This document shows, one piece after another, positions 35,055 through 44,011 of a stretch of 64,000 bases of DNA. The number at the start of each line of letters is the position of its first letter. The stretch's first letter is position 1. The notes beneath the pieces are model-generated. The model made no database searches, had not been told where the DNA came from, and was given only the letters and a program-made list of their open reading frames with translations. The stretch is from Leadbetterella byssophila DSM 17132 (lineage in GTDB: Bacteria > Bacteroidota > Bacteroidia > Cytophagales > Spirosomataceae). The position numbers and the translations under genes are program-made. Location: the NCBI RefSeq assembly GCF_000166395.1, contig NC_014655.1, positions 1,240,001-1,304,000 of the forward strand, read 5' to 3'.

Positions 35055-35728
35055 AACAATCCGTTTTCCACAAAGCTGTAATAACCGTTATCCGTAAAGA
35101 TCAAATGATCCGCTACTTCTATATCCAAATATACGGCAGCCGATTTGATTTTTTGAGTTAATTGGATATCCTGCTTACTAGGATGCAGCTGACCTGAAGG
35201 ATGATTGTGACACAGCAAGATGGAGGTGCTAAAATTCTCCAAGGCCGCTTTAAAAAGCAATCTAATATCTACCATAGTAGCATTCAAACCTCCTTTACTG
35301 ATCTGTATAGTTTGCAAAATTTGGAGTTGTCTGTTCAAGCATAACATCCAGAACTCTTCCCTATACAAATCTGAAAGATAAGGCTTAAAATGTTCGTAGG
35401 CATCCTGAGCCGTTTTAATCTTGGGCTTCTGTATTCCCTTACGTCTCCTGGCTAGTTCAAATGCAGCCACTAGAGTCACTGCTTTGGTATTACCTATACC
35501 CTTAAATTGCACCAAGTCCTGTACATTTAGACGGGCCAAATGCATAAGATCATGATTCACTCTTACTAGGATCTGCTTTCCTATATCTAAAGCAGAATGC
35601 TGAACAGTACCTTTTCCTATCAGGATGGACAATAACTCAGCGTTTGACAGTGCGGATACTCCTTTTTGTAATAATTTTTCTCTAGGCTGATCTTCTTCAG
35701 CCCAGGATTTTATAGACCTCTTTTTCAT
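35051..35728 (-). CDS. radC: RadC-family JAB-domain protein
   Basis: This 225-residue protein has an N-terminal helix-hairpin-helix part (VQFKGIGNTKAVTLVAAFELA) and a C-terminal MPN/JAB metalloprotease-like domain with the zinc motif HNHPSG and HPSKQD, the UPF0758/RadC signature. The old DNA-repair name rests on weak genetics. The frame extends to 35785, but that would start inside the rpsT terminator, so ATG 35728 is chosen. It lies downstream of rpsT and overlaps the rhodanese gene by 4 bases. Confidence 0.88.
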   Translation of the reverse strand: MKKRSIKSWAEEDQPREKLLQKGVSALSNAELLSILIGKGTVQHSALDIGKQILVRVNHDLMHLARLNVQDLVQFKGIGNTKAVTLVAAFELARRRKGIQKPKIKTAQDAYEHFKPYLSDLYREEFWMLCLNRQLQILQTIQISKGGLNATMVDIRLLFKAALENFSTSILLCHNHPSGQLHPSKQDIQLTQKIKSAAVYLDIEVADHLIFTDNGYYSFVENGLL

Positions 35729-35753
35729 ATGGATTGGAGGCCAAATAACAAAA

Positions 35754-35779
35754 AAAGGCCGACAGTTACGTCGACCTTT
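35754..35779 (-). terminator. rpsT terminator
   Basis: AAAGG plus CGAC (from 35754) pairs with GTCG plus CCTTT (ending 35779) with one internal mismatch. Read on the minus strand it is followed by a run of seven T. It lies between rpsT and the radC ATG. Confidence 0.8.
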
Positions 35780-35800
35780 ACTCAATTTCTTTTTTTCAGA

Positions 35801-36058
35801 TTAAGCTGCAAGAGTCTTCACATGCTTAGACAATGAAGATTTCAAGTTAGCAGCTTTATTCTTGTGAATAACGTTCTTACGAGCTAATTTATCCACCATC
35901 GAAGATACAGTCTTCAATAAAGCTGAAGCTTCTACTGCGTCAGTTAAACTTCTCAATTTTCTGATAGCAGTTCTTGCGGTTTTATGCTGATAGCGATTTC
36001 TTAATCTTTTCGCCTCGTTAGATCTGATTCTTTTAAGAGCTGATTTATGATTTGCCAT
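35801..36058 (-). CDS. rpsT: 30S ribosomal protein S20
   Basis: This 85-residue primary 16S rRNA-binding protein is strongly basic and helical, starting [20 protein letters not shown], with the conserved [13 protein letters not shown] segment. Length is normal. It is alone in front of a terminator, with radC and a rhodanese gene downstream. A complete promoter lies upstream at 36090-36117. S20 commonly autoregulates its own translation, but no such element was identified here. Confidence 0.97.
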   Translation of the reverse strand: MANHKSALKRIRSNEAKRLRNRYQHKTARTAIRKLRSLTDAVEASALLKTVSSMVDKLARKNVIHKNKAANLKSSLSKHVKTLAA

Positions 36059-36089
36059 TTAAATAAACTTTATCCATTTTTTCGAGGTG

Positions 36090-36117
36090 CAAATATATAA
36101 ACATATTTTCAAACCAA
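36090..36117 (-). promoter_or_regulatory. rpsT promoter, -33 and -7 elements
   Basis: On the minus strand, TTG (36117-36115), a 17-base spacer and TATATTTG (36097-36090) form a full Bacteroidota promoter 32 bases before the rpsT ATG. It is the best complete example in the window. Confidence 0.7.
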
Positions 36118-36181
36118 CCAATATTTTTGGAAATTTCCTCAATTAATCCCTGATTTTCCACTTATTATAGGCATACTTAGG

Positions 36182-36189
36182 TAATTTTG
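36182..36189 (+). promoter_or_regulatory. -7 element of the glycerophosphodiesterase gene
   Basis: TAATTTTG followed by C matches TAnnTTTG and lies 18 bases before the ATG at 36207. Confidence 0.55.
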
Positions 36190-36206
36190 CCCCAAATAAA
36201 TGTCTC

Positions 36207-37061
36207 ATGAAGAAATACTTTATATTATTACTGATTGCCTTTACTGCCTGTAGAACTTCTGCACCGTATGTAAAAACACCTTCCAACTTATCAACGCATT
36301 TAAGTCCGGGAAGTTCGATTTACCCTATGATTTCTATTCACCGTGGAGGTGGAGAGATACCTAATTACCCGGAAAACTGTCTGGAATCCTTCCAACATTT
36401 CGCTAAGATGATGCCTAGCATTATCGAATGTGATATTGCCATCTCATTAGACTCGGTACTTTATCTTATGCATGATAATACACTAGAAAGGACTACCACA
36501 GGCTCCGGCAAGATCCAGGAAAAATCTTGGGAGTATATTAAGACCCTGCAACTTAAAGATAACTTTGGCACATTAACTCCCTACAAAGTACCTACACTGA
36601 TGGAAACCCTAAAATGGGGTAAGAACAAAGTTCTGTTTACTTTAGATGTAAAAAGAGGAACACCGTTCAAAAAAGTGATTGATGAAGTGGTTAAGACGAA
36701 ATCTGAAAATAACAGTATCATCATTACTTATAATGCTACGGATGCAAAAACCGTTTACGACCTACATCCGGGCTTGATGATCTCTGTCACCATAATGAAA
36801 GTAGAAGACTATGAAAGGTTAAATGCATTAGGTATACCTGATAAAAACATGGTGGCCTTCATTGGTACGCATGAACCCAAAGCAGAATTAATTGAATTCC
36901 TTCATAGTAAAGGCATTCCTACTATCTTAGGAGTATTGGGTAACTTAGATAAAAAAGCAGCAGCTCAAGGAAATAAAGTTTACAAAAATTACATAGATTT
37001 GGGTGTGGATATATTATCTACGGATCGTCCTGAGGCGGTCTATAGTGTGATCAAACCCTAA
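36207..37061 (+). CDS. Glycerophosphodiester phosphodiesterase-family lipoprotein
   Basis: A lipoprotein signal ends in FTACRTS (Cys15). The GDPD TIM barrel begins with HRGGGEIPNYPENCLESF. ECDIAISLDSVLYLMHDNTL supplies the metal-binding Glu/Asp pair and the second catalytic His, and LDVKRGT follows. The enzyme cleaves glycerophosphodiesters to glycerol-3-phosphate and an alcohol, here at the outer surface or in the periplasm. At 284 residues it is complete. It starts an operon with the M20 amidohydrolase 5 bases after and the Sua5/YciO-type gene. Confidence 0.88.
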   Translation: MKKYFILLLIAFTACRTSAPYVKTPSNLSTHLSPGSSIYPMISIHRGGGEIPNYPENCLESFQHFAKMMPSIIECDIAISLDSVLYLMHDNTLERTTTGSGKIQEKSWEYIKTLQLKDNFGTLTPYKVPTLMETLKWGKNKVLFTLDVKRGTPFKKVIDEVVKTKSENNSIIITYNATDAKTVYDLHPGLMISVTIMKVEDYERLNALGIPDKNMVAFIGTHEPKAELIEFLHSKGIPTILGVLGNLDKKAAAQGNKVYKNYIDLGVDILSTDRPEAVYSVIKP

Positions 37062-37065
37062 GAAA

Positions 37066-38367
37066 ATGAAAAAACTACTCCTACTTGCTCTACTTTCCTC
37101 CTCCTCTACCCTCATGGCTCAAGATGCCTTGAAGAAAAGAGTGATTGCCGAGTCTGATAAAATAGAATCCAAGGTCATTCAGTGGAGACGGGATTTCCAT
37201 CAACATCCTGAACTAGGTAACCAGGAAGTAAGGACGGCAAAAATCGTTGCTGATCATTTGCGCTCATTGGGTATAGAAGTTCAAGAAAAGGTAGCGTTTA
37301 CCGGCGTGGTTGGGATATTAAAGGGTGGAAAGCCCGGGCCGGTTGTTGCCCTGCGAGCTGATATGGATGCTTTACCGGTTACAGAAAGAGTAGATGTACC
37401 TTTTAAATCTACGGTCAAAGCTATATATAATGAGCAAGAAACAGGTGTAATGCATGCCTGTGGTCATGACTCGCATGTAGCCATATTAATGGGAGTAGCT
37501 GAGATCCTAGCAGGAATGAAAAAGGATTTACCTGGAACTGTAAAGTTTATCTTCCAACCGGCTGAAGAAGGAGTACAGGATAAAAGTGTTCCATTTGGGG
37601 CAGACGGCATGGTCAAAGCCGGGGTTTTAGAAAATCCAAAAGTGGACGTTATCTTCGGTTTACATATCAACTCTCCCACTCCTGCGGGAATGATCTCCTA
37701 TAAGCCCGGCCCAACTATGGCTGCAGTAGATGAGATGGAGATAGTAGTAAAAGGGAAGCAAACGCACGGGGCATACCCATGGGATGGTGTAGATCCGGTA
37801 GTAACGGCTTCTCAAATTGTAAACGGCCTACAAACCATAGTATCTAGAAATGTAAAGCTAATTGAAGCACCGGCTGTAGTTACGGTGGGAGCCATACATG
37901 GGGGAATCAGACATAATATCATCCCTGAATCTGTTAAGATGATAGGTACCATCAGAACGCTTACCCGTGAACAGAGAATATTTGTACATAAGAGAATAGA
38001 AGGTATAGTGAAGAATATTGCGGAAGCTAATCAATGTGAGGCTGAAGTTAAGATCATACCGGGATATCCGGTCACCATGAACCACGAAGAACTAACCAGA
38101 AAAATGGTACCTACCTTTATTGAAACCGTAGGTAAAGATATGGTTCAAGAGGTTCCTGTGGTTATGGGAGCGGAAGACTTCTCTTACTACCAAGAAAAGG
38201 TGCCGGGCCTATTCTTTTTCTTAGGTGGACGTGATCCTAAAACTCCTATAGAGAAGGCCGCACCACACCATACCCCTGATTTTTATCTTGATGAATCAGG
38301 ATTCAAAAATGGAGTTAGAACATTTTGTAATCTAGTTTTAAATTACGCAGAATTACATGGCCGCTGA
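37066..38367 (+). CDS. Exported M20-family amidohydrolase (IAA-amino acid hydrolase type)
   Basis: This 433-residue protein has a signal peptide (MKKLLLLALLSSSSTLMA, before Q19). Metal-site motifs are ADMDALPV, HACGHDSHVAIL and the catalytic Glu pair in QPAEEG, with a dimerisation lid in the middle and a C-terminal His in AAPHHTPDFYLDE. The family hydrolyses N-acyl amino acids (hippurate or IAA conjugates) with two divalent metals. It lies between the glycerophosphodiesterase and Sua5/YciO genes and overlaps the latter by 11 bases. Confidence 0.93.
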   Translation: MKKLLLLALLSSSSTLMAQDALKKRVIAESDKIESKVIQWRRDFHQHPELGNQEVRTAKIVADHLRSLGIEVQEKVAFTGVVGILKGGKPGPVVALRADMDALPVTERVDVPFKSTVKAIYNEQETGVMHACGHDSHVAILMGVAEILAGMKKDLPGTVKFIFQPAEEGVQDKSVPFGADGMVKAGVLENPKVDVIFGLHINSPTPAGMISYKPGPTMAAVDEMEIVVKGKQTHGAYPWDGVDPVVTASQIVNGLQTIVSRNVKLIEAPAVVTVGAIHGGIRHNIIPESVKMIGTIRTLTREQRIFVHKRIEGIVKNIAEANQCEAEVKIIPGYPVTMNHEELTRKMVPTFIETVGKDMVQEVPVVMGAEDFSYYQEKVPGLFFFLGGRDPKTPIEKAAPHHTPDFYLDESGFKNGVRTFCNLVLNYAELHGR

Positions 38368-38974
38368 GCTGATAGAAATAGTCCCGGGAAACCCCGATAT
38401 GCGAAAAATTAAACAGGTTGTAGAATGTTTAATGGATGGGGGTATTATCATATATCCTACGGATACGGTGTATTCCATGGGCTGTAATTCTTATCACAAT
38501 AAGGCGGTTGAAAAACTATGCAAGATCAAAGGGATCAAACCCAATCAGAACAAATTCTCCATAGTTTGTCATGATCTTAGTGATATTGCTACCTATGCGA
38601 AGGTCTCTAACGAGGCCTTTCGCACTATGAAGCAGTACTTACCTGGCCCTTACACCTTTATATTACCTTCAACGAACGAATTACCCAAGCTGCTACAAAC
38701 CAGTAGAAAGACCATTGGAATCAGGGTTCCTGACCACATGATCCCTCAAACTTTAATCAAAGAATTAGGGCGACCTATCATTACCACTTCTGTTAAGTAC
38801 GATGATATACGCGAATACCCGAATGAGATAGAAGTGATCTATGAAGAAAACATGTACTTAGCAGACATCATTATAGATGGTGGATGGTGTGGAATTGTCC
38901 CGTCTACTATAGTAGACTGCACGGATCCGGACCATTTCGAAGTGATCAGAGAGGGACTAGGCGAGTTCCAGTAA
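38357..38974 (+). CDS. Sua5/YciO/TsaC-family protein
   Basis: This 205-residue YrdC-fold protein carries IIIYPTDTVYSMGC near residues 29-42 and LCKIKGIKPNQNKFSIVC, the nucleotide-binding features of the family that makes threonylcarbamoyl-AMP for t6A in tRNA. The short form without a Sua5 domain and with the GIKPNQNK stretch looks closer to YciO than to TsaC. The later STIVDCTDPDHFEVIREG is typical of both. It overlaps the upstream M20 gene by 11 bases. Whether it makes t6A or is a YciO paralog is open. Confidence 0.85.
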   Translation: MAAELIEIVPGNPDMRKIKQVVECLMDGGIIIYPTDTVYSMGCNSYHNKAVEKLCKIKGIKPNQNKFSIVCHDLSDIATYAKVSNEAFRTMKQYLPGPYTFILPSTNELPKLLQTSRKTIGIRVPDHMIPQTLIKELGRPIITTSVKYDDIREYPNEIEVIYEENMYLADIIIDGGWCGIVPSTIVDCTDPDHFEVIREGLGEFQ

Positions 38975-39113
38975 GTCTTTGCACAGAGACTTCTTCGAGT
39001 GAAAATCATCTTCATCTAAACTACTCAAAGTCAGAGGTAGTAGAAAAATCCAAATTAAAGCATATATTTTTTTCGCTAACCCAAAAAAATTTGGGCAGTT
39101 TCAAATATTACCA

Positions 39114-39139
39114 AATTTTAACCTATCATAGTTAAAATT
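39114..39139. repeat. Inverted repeat upstream of susC
   Basis: AATTTTAAC (39114-39122) and GTTAAAATT (39131-39139) are perfect 9-base arms 8 bases apart, about 150 bases before the susC ATG. The geometry suits a dimeric activator site upstream of the promoter. Confidence 0.45.
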
Positions 39140-39218
39140 AAACAATTAGTTAATAAGCGAATTTGTAGTTTTACTGATTTTTTCTAATATTTTTTAAAGA
39201 TTTTACTCATAATCGCTA

Positions 39219-39233
39219 ATTGCATATTGCAAT
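39219..39233. repeat. Small palindrome over the possible susC -33 element
   Basis: ATTGCA (39219-39224), TAT and TGCAAT (39228-39233) form a perfect dyad that includes the TTG at 39227-39229 proposed as -33. Binding there would compete with polymerase. Confidence 0.4.
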
Positions 39234-39287
39234 ATTGAAGACTCTTTAGCAATTTTGTACATTAACCAATTTAAACATAAACTTTTT

Positions 39288-42200
39288 ATGATCAAAAGGA
39301 TTACGTTACTTTTTGTAATGGTGATCATAGGTCTGAATTTGGCCTATGCACAAACAGAAGTAAGCGGGGTGGTGAAAGCCGCCGACGATGGGCTGGGAGT
39401 TCCCGGCGTAAGTGTTATGGTCAAAGGTAGCACCAATGGTGTGTCTACTGATGCCTCAGGTAACTATGTTATCCGTAACGTTCCATCTGGAGCTACTCTT
39501 GTCTTCAAGGCAGTTGGTTTTGAGAGTCAGGAAGTAGCTGTTAACGGAAAAACGACGGTTAACGTAACTCTAAAATCCGATGAAAGGATGCTAGAGGAGG
39601 TACTTGTAATCGGTTACGGTACTATTTCTGCTGACAAGCACGTAGGTGCTTCTGCTCAGATCGGTGCTGATAAGATTGCCTTACGTCCTACAGCTAACGC
39701 CTTGAATGCGGTTATCGGTGCTGCACCGGGTATACAAGCCACTAGTGCAGGTGGTGCTCCAGGATCTGCTCCGAGCATTCGAGTAAGAGGTTTTGGTTCC
39801 ATCAACGCTTCAAATGATGCCTTGTATGTAGTGGACGGCGTTCCTTACGATGCGGGTTCTTCAAACATCAACCCTGATGACATCGAAACCATCAGCGTTT
39901 TGAAAGATGCTTCTACCACTGCCATTTATGGTTCAAGAGGAGCAAACGGTGTGGTAATGATTACTACCAAGAAAGGTAAGACAGGAAAACAAAACTTCAA
40001 TTTCCATGCGTCTGCTGGGGTGATTGCAAGAGGTCTTCCTGAGTATGACCTTGTAAATGCTGAAGAGTATTATCCTTTACAGTGGGAAGCTTACCGTAAC
40101 GCTTTAGCGTATGGTCAAAAGATCCCTATGAACATTGCTAACCAAATTGCATCTGGTCAATTAGACTCATACAATGGTTCTAGCTACAAGGGTATCTACA
40201 GCATGTTAAACTACAACCCGTTCAATGTGCCTAACAACCAAATCGTAGGTGTTGACGGAAAATTGAACCCAGCTGCTAAACTTCTTTATCCAGAAGATTT
40301 GGATTGGGCTAGCGCGGTAGAAAACGGTGGCAAGAGTAGACAAAACTACAATCTAAGCTACGATGGTGGTACTAACAAAAACAACTACTACGCATCTCTT
40401 GGTTACACGAAAGAAGAAGGTTTTATTCAAAAATCTAGCTTAGAGAGATGGACAGGTAGATTAAGAGCTGAATCTCAAGTTACTAAGTTCTTAAAATTAG
40501 GAGCTAACTTAAGCGGTACTTATAGATTAGGAAGCGGGCCTTCTTCTTTCTCCGGCTCTTCTTATATCAACCCATTCTTCTACACTCGTTTTGCTGGTCC
40601 TATCTTCCCTATCCACTTACATAATGCTGATGGTACTTATGCACTGGATGGAAACGGTAATAAACAATATGACCGTGGTGACTTACGTCCTTTCTCTGGT
40701 GGACGTCATAGCATTTGGGAAAATGAATTAGATGAAACTTTGGTTACACGTAGTGCAATAGGTGGTAGAACTTTTGCTACCATCAATATCTTAAAAGATT
40801 TGAAATTCACTACTAACTTATCAATGGACTACGAAACCATCAATACTCGCGAATTTGATAACGCAGTATTAGGTGACGGCGCTCCTTCTGGTAGAGCTTA
40901 CAATCAATTTGACGGAACTCGTTCCATTACTTGGAACCAGTTACTAGAATACGAGAAAAATGTTGGTAAAAACAACTTCAACTTCCTATTAGGTCACGAA
41001 GCTTATCAATATAAGTATAACTACCTAAGAGGTGGACGTTCAGGTCAAGTAGTTGACGGTGTAATTGAATTAGTTAACTTCTCTGAAGTACTTTCATTGA
41101 GTGCATATGAGGACAACTACAGAATTGAATCTTATTTCTCACGTTTGAACTGGGATCATGATGGTAAGTATATGGGATCCGTATCCTTCCGTCGTGATGG
41201 TAACTCTCGTTTTGCTCCAGATGTTCGTTGGGCTAACTTCTGGTCACTAGGTGGTGCTTGGAACATTAAGAAAGAAAGCTTCTTCAATGCTCCTGATATT
41301 GATATCTTGAAACTTCGTGCTAGCTACGGTCAAGTAGGTAATGATGCCGGTGTAGGTTACTATCCTTACCATGCGCTTTATCAATTGGGCTACAACAATA
41401 ACGGTGTACCTGGTTTCTTACAGCAAAACATTCCTAACCCTGAGTTAACTTGGGAAACCGGTAAAAACTTCGATATCGGTGTGGACTTCGGTTTCTTCAA
41501 CAAGAGACTTACAGGATCATTGGAATACTTCAATAGAGTAACTGACGGTTTGATCTTTGGTGTACCTGTTCCATTCCAAAACGGTGGTTTAACCGGATCT
41601 GGTGGATTTAGCATCAACAAAAACATCGGTAGTCTATATAACAGAGGTATTGAATTATCTCTAAACGGAAGAGTAGTAAAATCGGGTGACTTCACTTATG
41701 ATGCAACCCTTAACTTGACTTCCTTCAAAAACCAAATCACTAAGATGCCAGATGATCAACCATTAATCATCAATGGTACTAAAGCATATGAAGTAGGACG
41801 TTCAATTTATGACTTCTACTTGAGAGAATATGCGGGTGTAGATGCAGAATCTGGTCAAGCACTTTATAAAACTAACCAAATCACTGCTAACACAAAGATT
41901 GTAAACGGAGATACTTTAACTACAGTTATTGGTGAAGCTAACTATAGATTCTCTGGTGAATCATCTATTCCTAAGTTCTACGGATCATTGAACAACAACT
42001 TCCGTTACAAAGGATTCTCTTTGGGCGTATTGTTCACTTTCCAAGTGGGTGGTAAAGTTTATGACTCTGTTTACGGATCGTTGATGCACTCTGGAACTTA
42101 CGGTAACTCTATGCACAAAGACATCTTAGGTCGTTGGACAGAAGAGAATAAAAACTCTAACATCCCTCGTTTGGATAACGCTAGAACAGCTGACTTTGGT

Positions 42201-42452
42201 GGAGGTTCTACTCGTTGGTTAACTTCTGCTTCTTATTTCCAGTTGAACAACATCACTCTAGGATATGACATTCCGGCTAGCTGGGCGAAAGCCATCCAAG
42301 CTAAGAATGCTCAGATCTACGTTACGGGTGAAAACCTATACTTGGGTTCTGCTAGAAGAGGTATGAACGTTACAGGTAGCTTTAACGGAACCGTGGATAA
42401 CAGTTATAACTTTAACAAAGTTTACACTGCAGGTATCAAGGTTGGTTTTTAA
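39288..42452 (+). CDS. SusC/RagA-family TonB-dependent outer-membrane transporter
   Basis: This 1054-residue TonB-dependent transporter imports large nutrients with the SusD lipoprotein. The signal peptide starts at ATG 39288 (MIKRITLLFVMVIIGLNLAYA); the frame extends to 39255 but the signal fixes the start. A carboxypeptidase-like regulatory domain follows (TEVSGVVKAADDGLGVPGVS), then a TonB-box-like stretch LEEVLVIGYGT, the plug (SIRVRGFGSINASNDALYVV), and the 22-strand barrel ending in NKVYTAGIKVGF. The substrate is unknown because no glycosidase or regulator gene is next to the pair. The SusD partner starts 21 bases after. Confidence 0.95.
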   Translation: MIKRITLLFVMVIIGLNLAYAQTEVSGVVKAADDGLGVPGVSVMVKGSTNGVSTDASGNYVIRNVPSGATLVFKAVGFESQEVAVNGKTTVNVTLKSDERMLEEVLVIGYGTISADKHVGASAQIGADKIALRPTANALNAVIGAAPGIQATSAGGAPGSAPSIRVRGFGSINASNDALYVVDGVPYDAGSSNINPDDIETISVLKDASTTAIYGSRGANGVVMITTKKGKTGKQNFNFHASAGVIARGLPEYDLVNAEEYYPLQWEAYRNALAYGQKIPMNIANQIASGQLDSYNGSSYKGIYSMLNYNPFNVPNNQIVGVDGKLNPAAKLLYPEDLDWASAVENGGKSRQNYNLSYDGGTNKNNYYASLGYTKEEGFIQKSSLERWTGRLRAESQVTKFLKLGANLSGTYRLGSGPSSFSGSSYINPFFYTRFAGPIFPIHLHNADGTYALDGNGNKQYDRGDLRPFSGGRHSIWENELDETLVTRSAIGGRTFATINILKDLKFTTNLSMDYETINTREFDNAVLGDGAPSGRAYNQFDGTRSITWNQLLEYEKNVGKNNFNFLLGHEAYQYKYNYLRGGRSGQVVDGVIELVNFSEVLSLSAYEDNYRIESYFSRLNWDHDGKYMGSVSFRRDGNSRFAPDVRWANFWSLGGAWNIKKESFFNAPDIDILKLRASYGQVGNDAGVGYYPYHALYQLGYNNNGVPGFLQQNIPNPELTWETGKNFDIGVDFGFFNKRLTGSLEYFNRVTDGLIFGVPVPFQNGGLTGSGGFSINKNIGSLYNRGIELSLNGRVVKSGDFTYDATLNLTSFKNQITKMPDDQPLIINGTKAYEVGRSIYDFYLREYAGVDAESGQALYKTNQITANTKIVNGDTLTTVIGEANYRFSGESSIPKFYGSLNNNFRYKGFSLGVLFTFQVGGKVYDSVYGSLMHSGTYGNSMHKDILGRWTEENKNSNIPRLDNARTADFGGGSTRWLTSASYFQLNNITLGYDIPASWAKAIQAKNAQIYVTGENLYLGSARRGMNVTGSFNGTVDNSYNFNKVYTAGIKVGF

Positions 42453-42473
42453 TTCTTAAGGAACACAGACATC

Positions 42474-43955
42474 ATGAAATTAAAAGTATTAGCAATATCC
42501 CTAATTGCCGCAGGAATGTTCAGCTCTTGTAAGCAAGAGTTCTTAGAAACAAAACCGACGGACAAAACTTCCACAGCGGATGCTTTCGCTACCACCAAGA
42601 ATGCTTGGGCGGCAGTGAACGGTATGCACCGTTATATGTGGTCTCAGATCTACGGCCAACAGTCGCAAGGTGGTTACGCAGGTAATATGTTGAAAGTCGA
42701 TATCTACGGAGAGGACTTAGTATTCCCTAACACCGCAAGTAGCTGGTTAAGAAGCGAGTATCAGTGGTTAAGCAACAATAACCCTTCTCACTATGCTAAC
42801 CTATATCACTGGGGCTTCCACTATGCATTGATCGGTAACGCGAACATGATCATCGCGAACATTGACAATGCAGTGGGTGAACAAAAAGATAAGGATGCTA
42901 TCAAAGCTGAAGCTTTGACATACCGTGCCTTCTCTTACTTCCAGTTGGTACAATTGTTCGGTAAGCGTTATGTTGCTGGTCAACCTAACTCTGACCTAGG
43001 TGTTTCTCTAATCCTTACTCCTTCTACGACTCCTGCTCCTAGAAGCACTGTAGCAGAGGTGTACGCTCAAATCGATGCAGATATCAACGAAGCTATCGCT
43101 TTGTTTAACTCATCTGGATTCAAGAGAAATGCAAAATCGCACTTCGATATTAACGTAGCTCAAGGTATTAAAGCTAGAGTTGCCTTAACGAAACAAGATT
43201 GGGCTACAGCTGTTGAAGCTGCTCGCGCTGCTCGTGCAGGATATCCTTTAATGAGCTCTGCAGATTACGTGAAAGGTTTCAATAACTACGAGAATAACGA
43301 GTGGATGTGGGGTTCTAGAATCATCACTGCTGAGACGAACTATTTCTACTCGTATTTTGCTTACATTTCTCATAATTTCAACTCTACTGTAATCAGAACA
43401 AACCCTAAATTGATCTTCTCTAAACTGTACGATAAAATATCAGCTACAGATATTAGAAAGACTTTGTTCGATCCTACAGGAACTGCATGGACTATGCCGT
43501 CAAGCTCTTACCAAAGATTCCCGTACATGCACAAGAAGTTCTTAGTTAACGATCCTGCAAACTCAGTAGGTGATATTCCTTACATGCGTGCAGCGGAAAT
43601 GTACTTGATCGAAGCTGAAGCTCTTGCCGCACAAGGAAAAGATGCAGAAGCAGCTGAAGTATTGTATAACCTAGTGATCACTCGTGATCCAGCTTATACC
43701 AAATCTACTAAAACAGGCGCAGAACTATTGGATGAGATCCTAACTCAAAGAAGAATCGAGCTTTGGGGCGAAGGATTCCGTTTCTACGACTTGAAGAGAA
43801 GAGGTTTAAAACTGGATAGAACAGGTGGTAACCATAATGCAACTTATACTAACGGCTTAATGACTGTTGAGCCAGATGATAAGAGATGGCAGATGGCTAT
43901 TCCTGACGAGGAAATCAAGAGAACTAACGGTGTTGTAGTACAGAACCCTCTGTAA
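42474..43955 (+). CDS. SusD/RagB-family surface lipoprotein
   Basis: This 493-residue SusD-type lipoprotein sits on the outside of the cell and caps the SusC barrel. The lipoprotein signal ends in MFSSC (Cys19), followed by the family-typical KQEFLETKPTDKTSTADAF. Helical TPR-like segments run through AEALTYRAFSYFQLVQLFG, and the C-terminal domain contains RAAEMYLIEAEALAAQGK and TQRRIELWGEGFRFYDLKRR. It is complete and is closed by a strong terminator. The ligand is not known. Confidence 0.94.
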   Translation: MKLKVLAISLIAAGMFSSCKQEFLETKPTDKTSTADAFATTKNAWAAVNGMHRYMWSQIYGQQSQGGYAGNMLKVDIYGEDLVFPNTASSWLRSEYQWLSNNNPSHYANLYHWGFHYALIGNANMIIANIDNAVGEQKDKDAIKAEALTYRAFSYFQLVQLFGKRYVAGQPNSDLGVSLILTPSTTPAPRSTVAEVYAQIDADINEAIALFNSSGFKRNAKSHFDINVAQGIKARVALTKQDWATAVEAARAARAGYPLMSSADYVKGFNNYENNEWMWGSRIITAETNYFYSYFAYISHNFNSTVIRTNPKLIFSKLYDKISATDIRKTLFDPTGTAWTMPSSSYQRFPYMHKKFLVNDPANSVGDIPYMRAAEMYLIEAEALAAQGKDAEAAEVLYNLVITRDPAYTKSTKTGAELLDEILTQRRIELWGEGFRFYDLKRRGLKLDRTGGNHNATYTNGLMTVEPDDKRWQMAIPDEEIKRTNGVVVQNPL

Positions 43956-43976
43956 CTCACGCCTTACAAAAATAGA

Positions 43977-44011
43977 AGCAACCCTGCCCTCCGGTAGGGT
44001 TGCTTTTTTTA
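43977..44011 (+). terminator. Terminator of the SusC/SusD pair
   Basis: GCAACCCTGCC (from 43978) pairs with GGTAGGGTTGC (to 44003) with one G-T wobble around a CTCC loop, followed by seven T. It overlaps the stop codon region of the convergent acyl-CoA dehydrogenase gene. Confidence 0.9.

Larger units (their letters stand above)
38975..39287. other. Intergenic region before susC, with dyads and a possible promoter
   Basis: This 313-base AT-rich gap holds no gene. Seen in it are a weak hairpin AAGTCT/AGACTT right at the end of the upstream gene (38973-38992), CCCAAA/TTTGGG (39080-39095), a strong inverted repeat at 39114-39139, another at 39219-39233, and a promoter-like pair TTG (39227-39229) and CAATTTTG (39250-39257) with 20-base spacing. 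No terminator with a T run was found for the upstream operon. Confidence 0.5.

Noticed and set aside
38884-39135. Plus-strand frame of 83 residues in the susC upstream gap
   Set aside because: It starts inside the Sua5/YciO gene in another frame, continues through low-complexity AT-rich DNA, and its product looks random.
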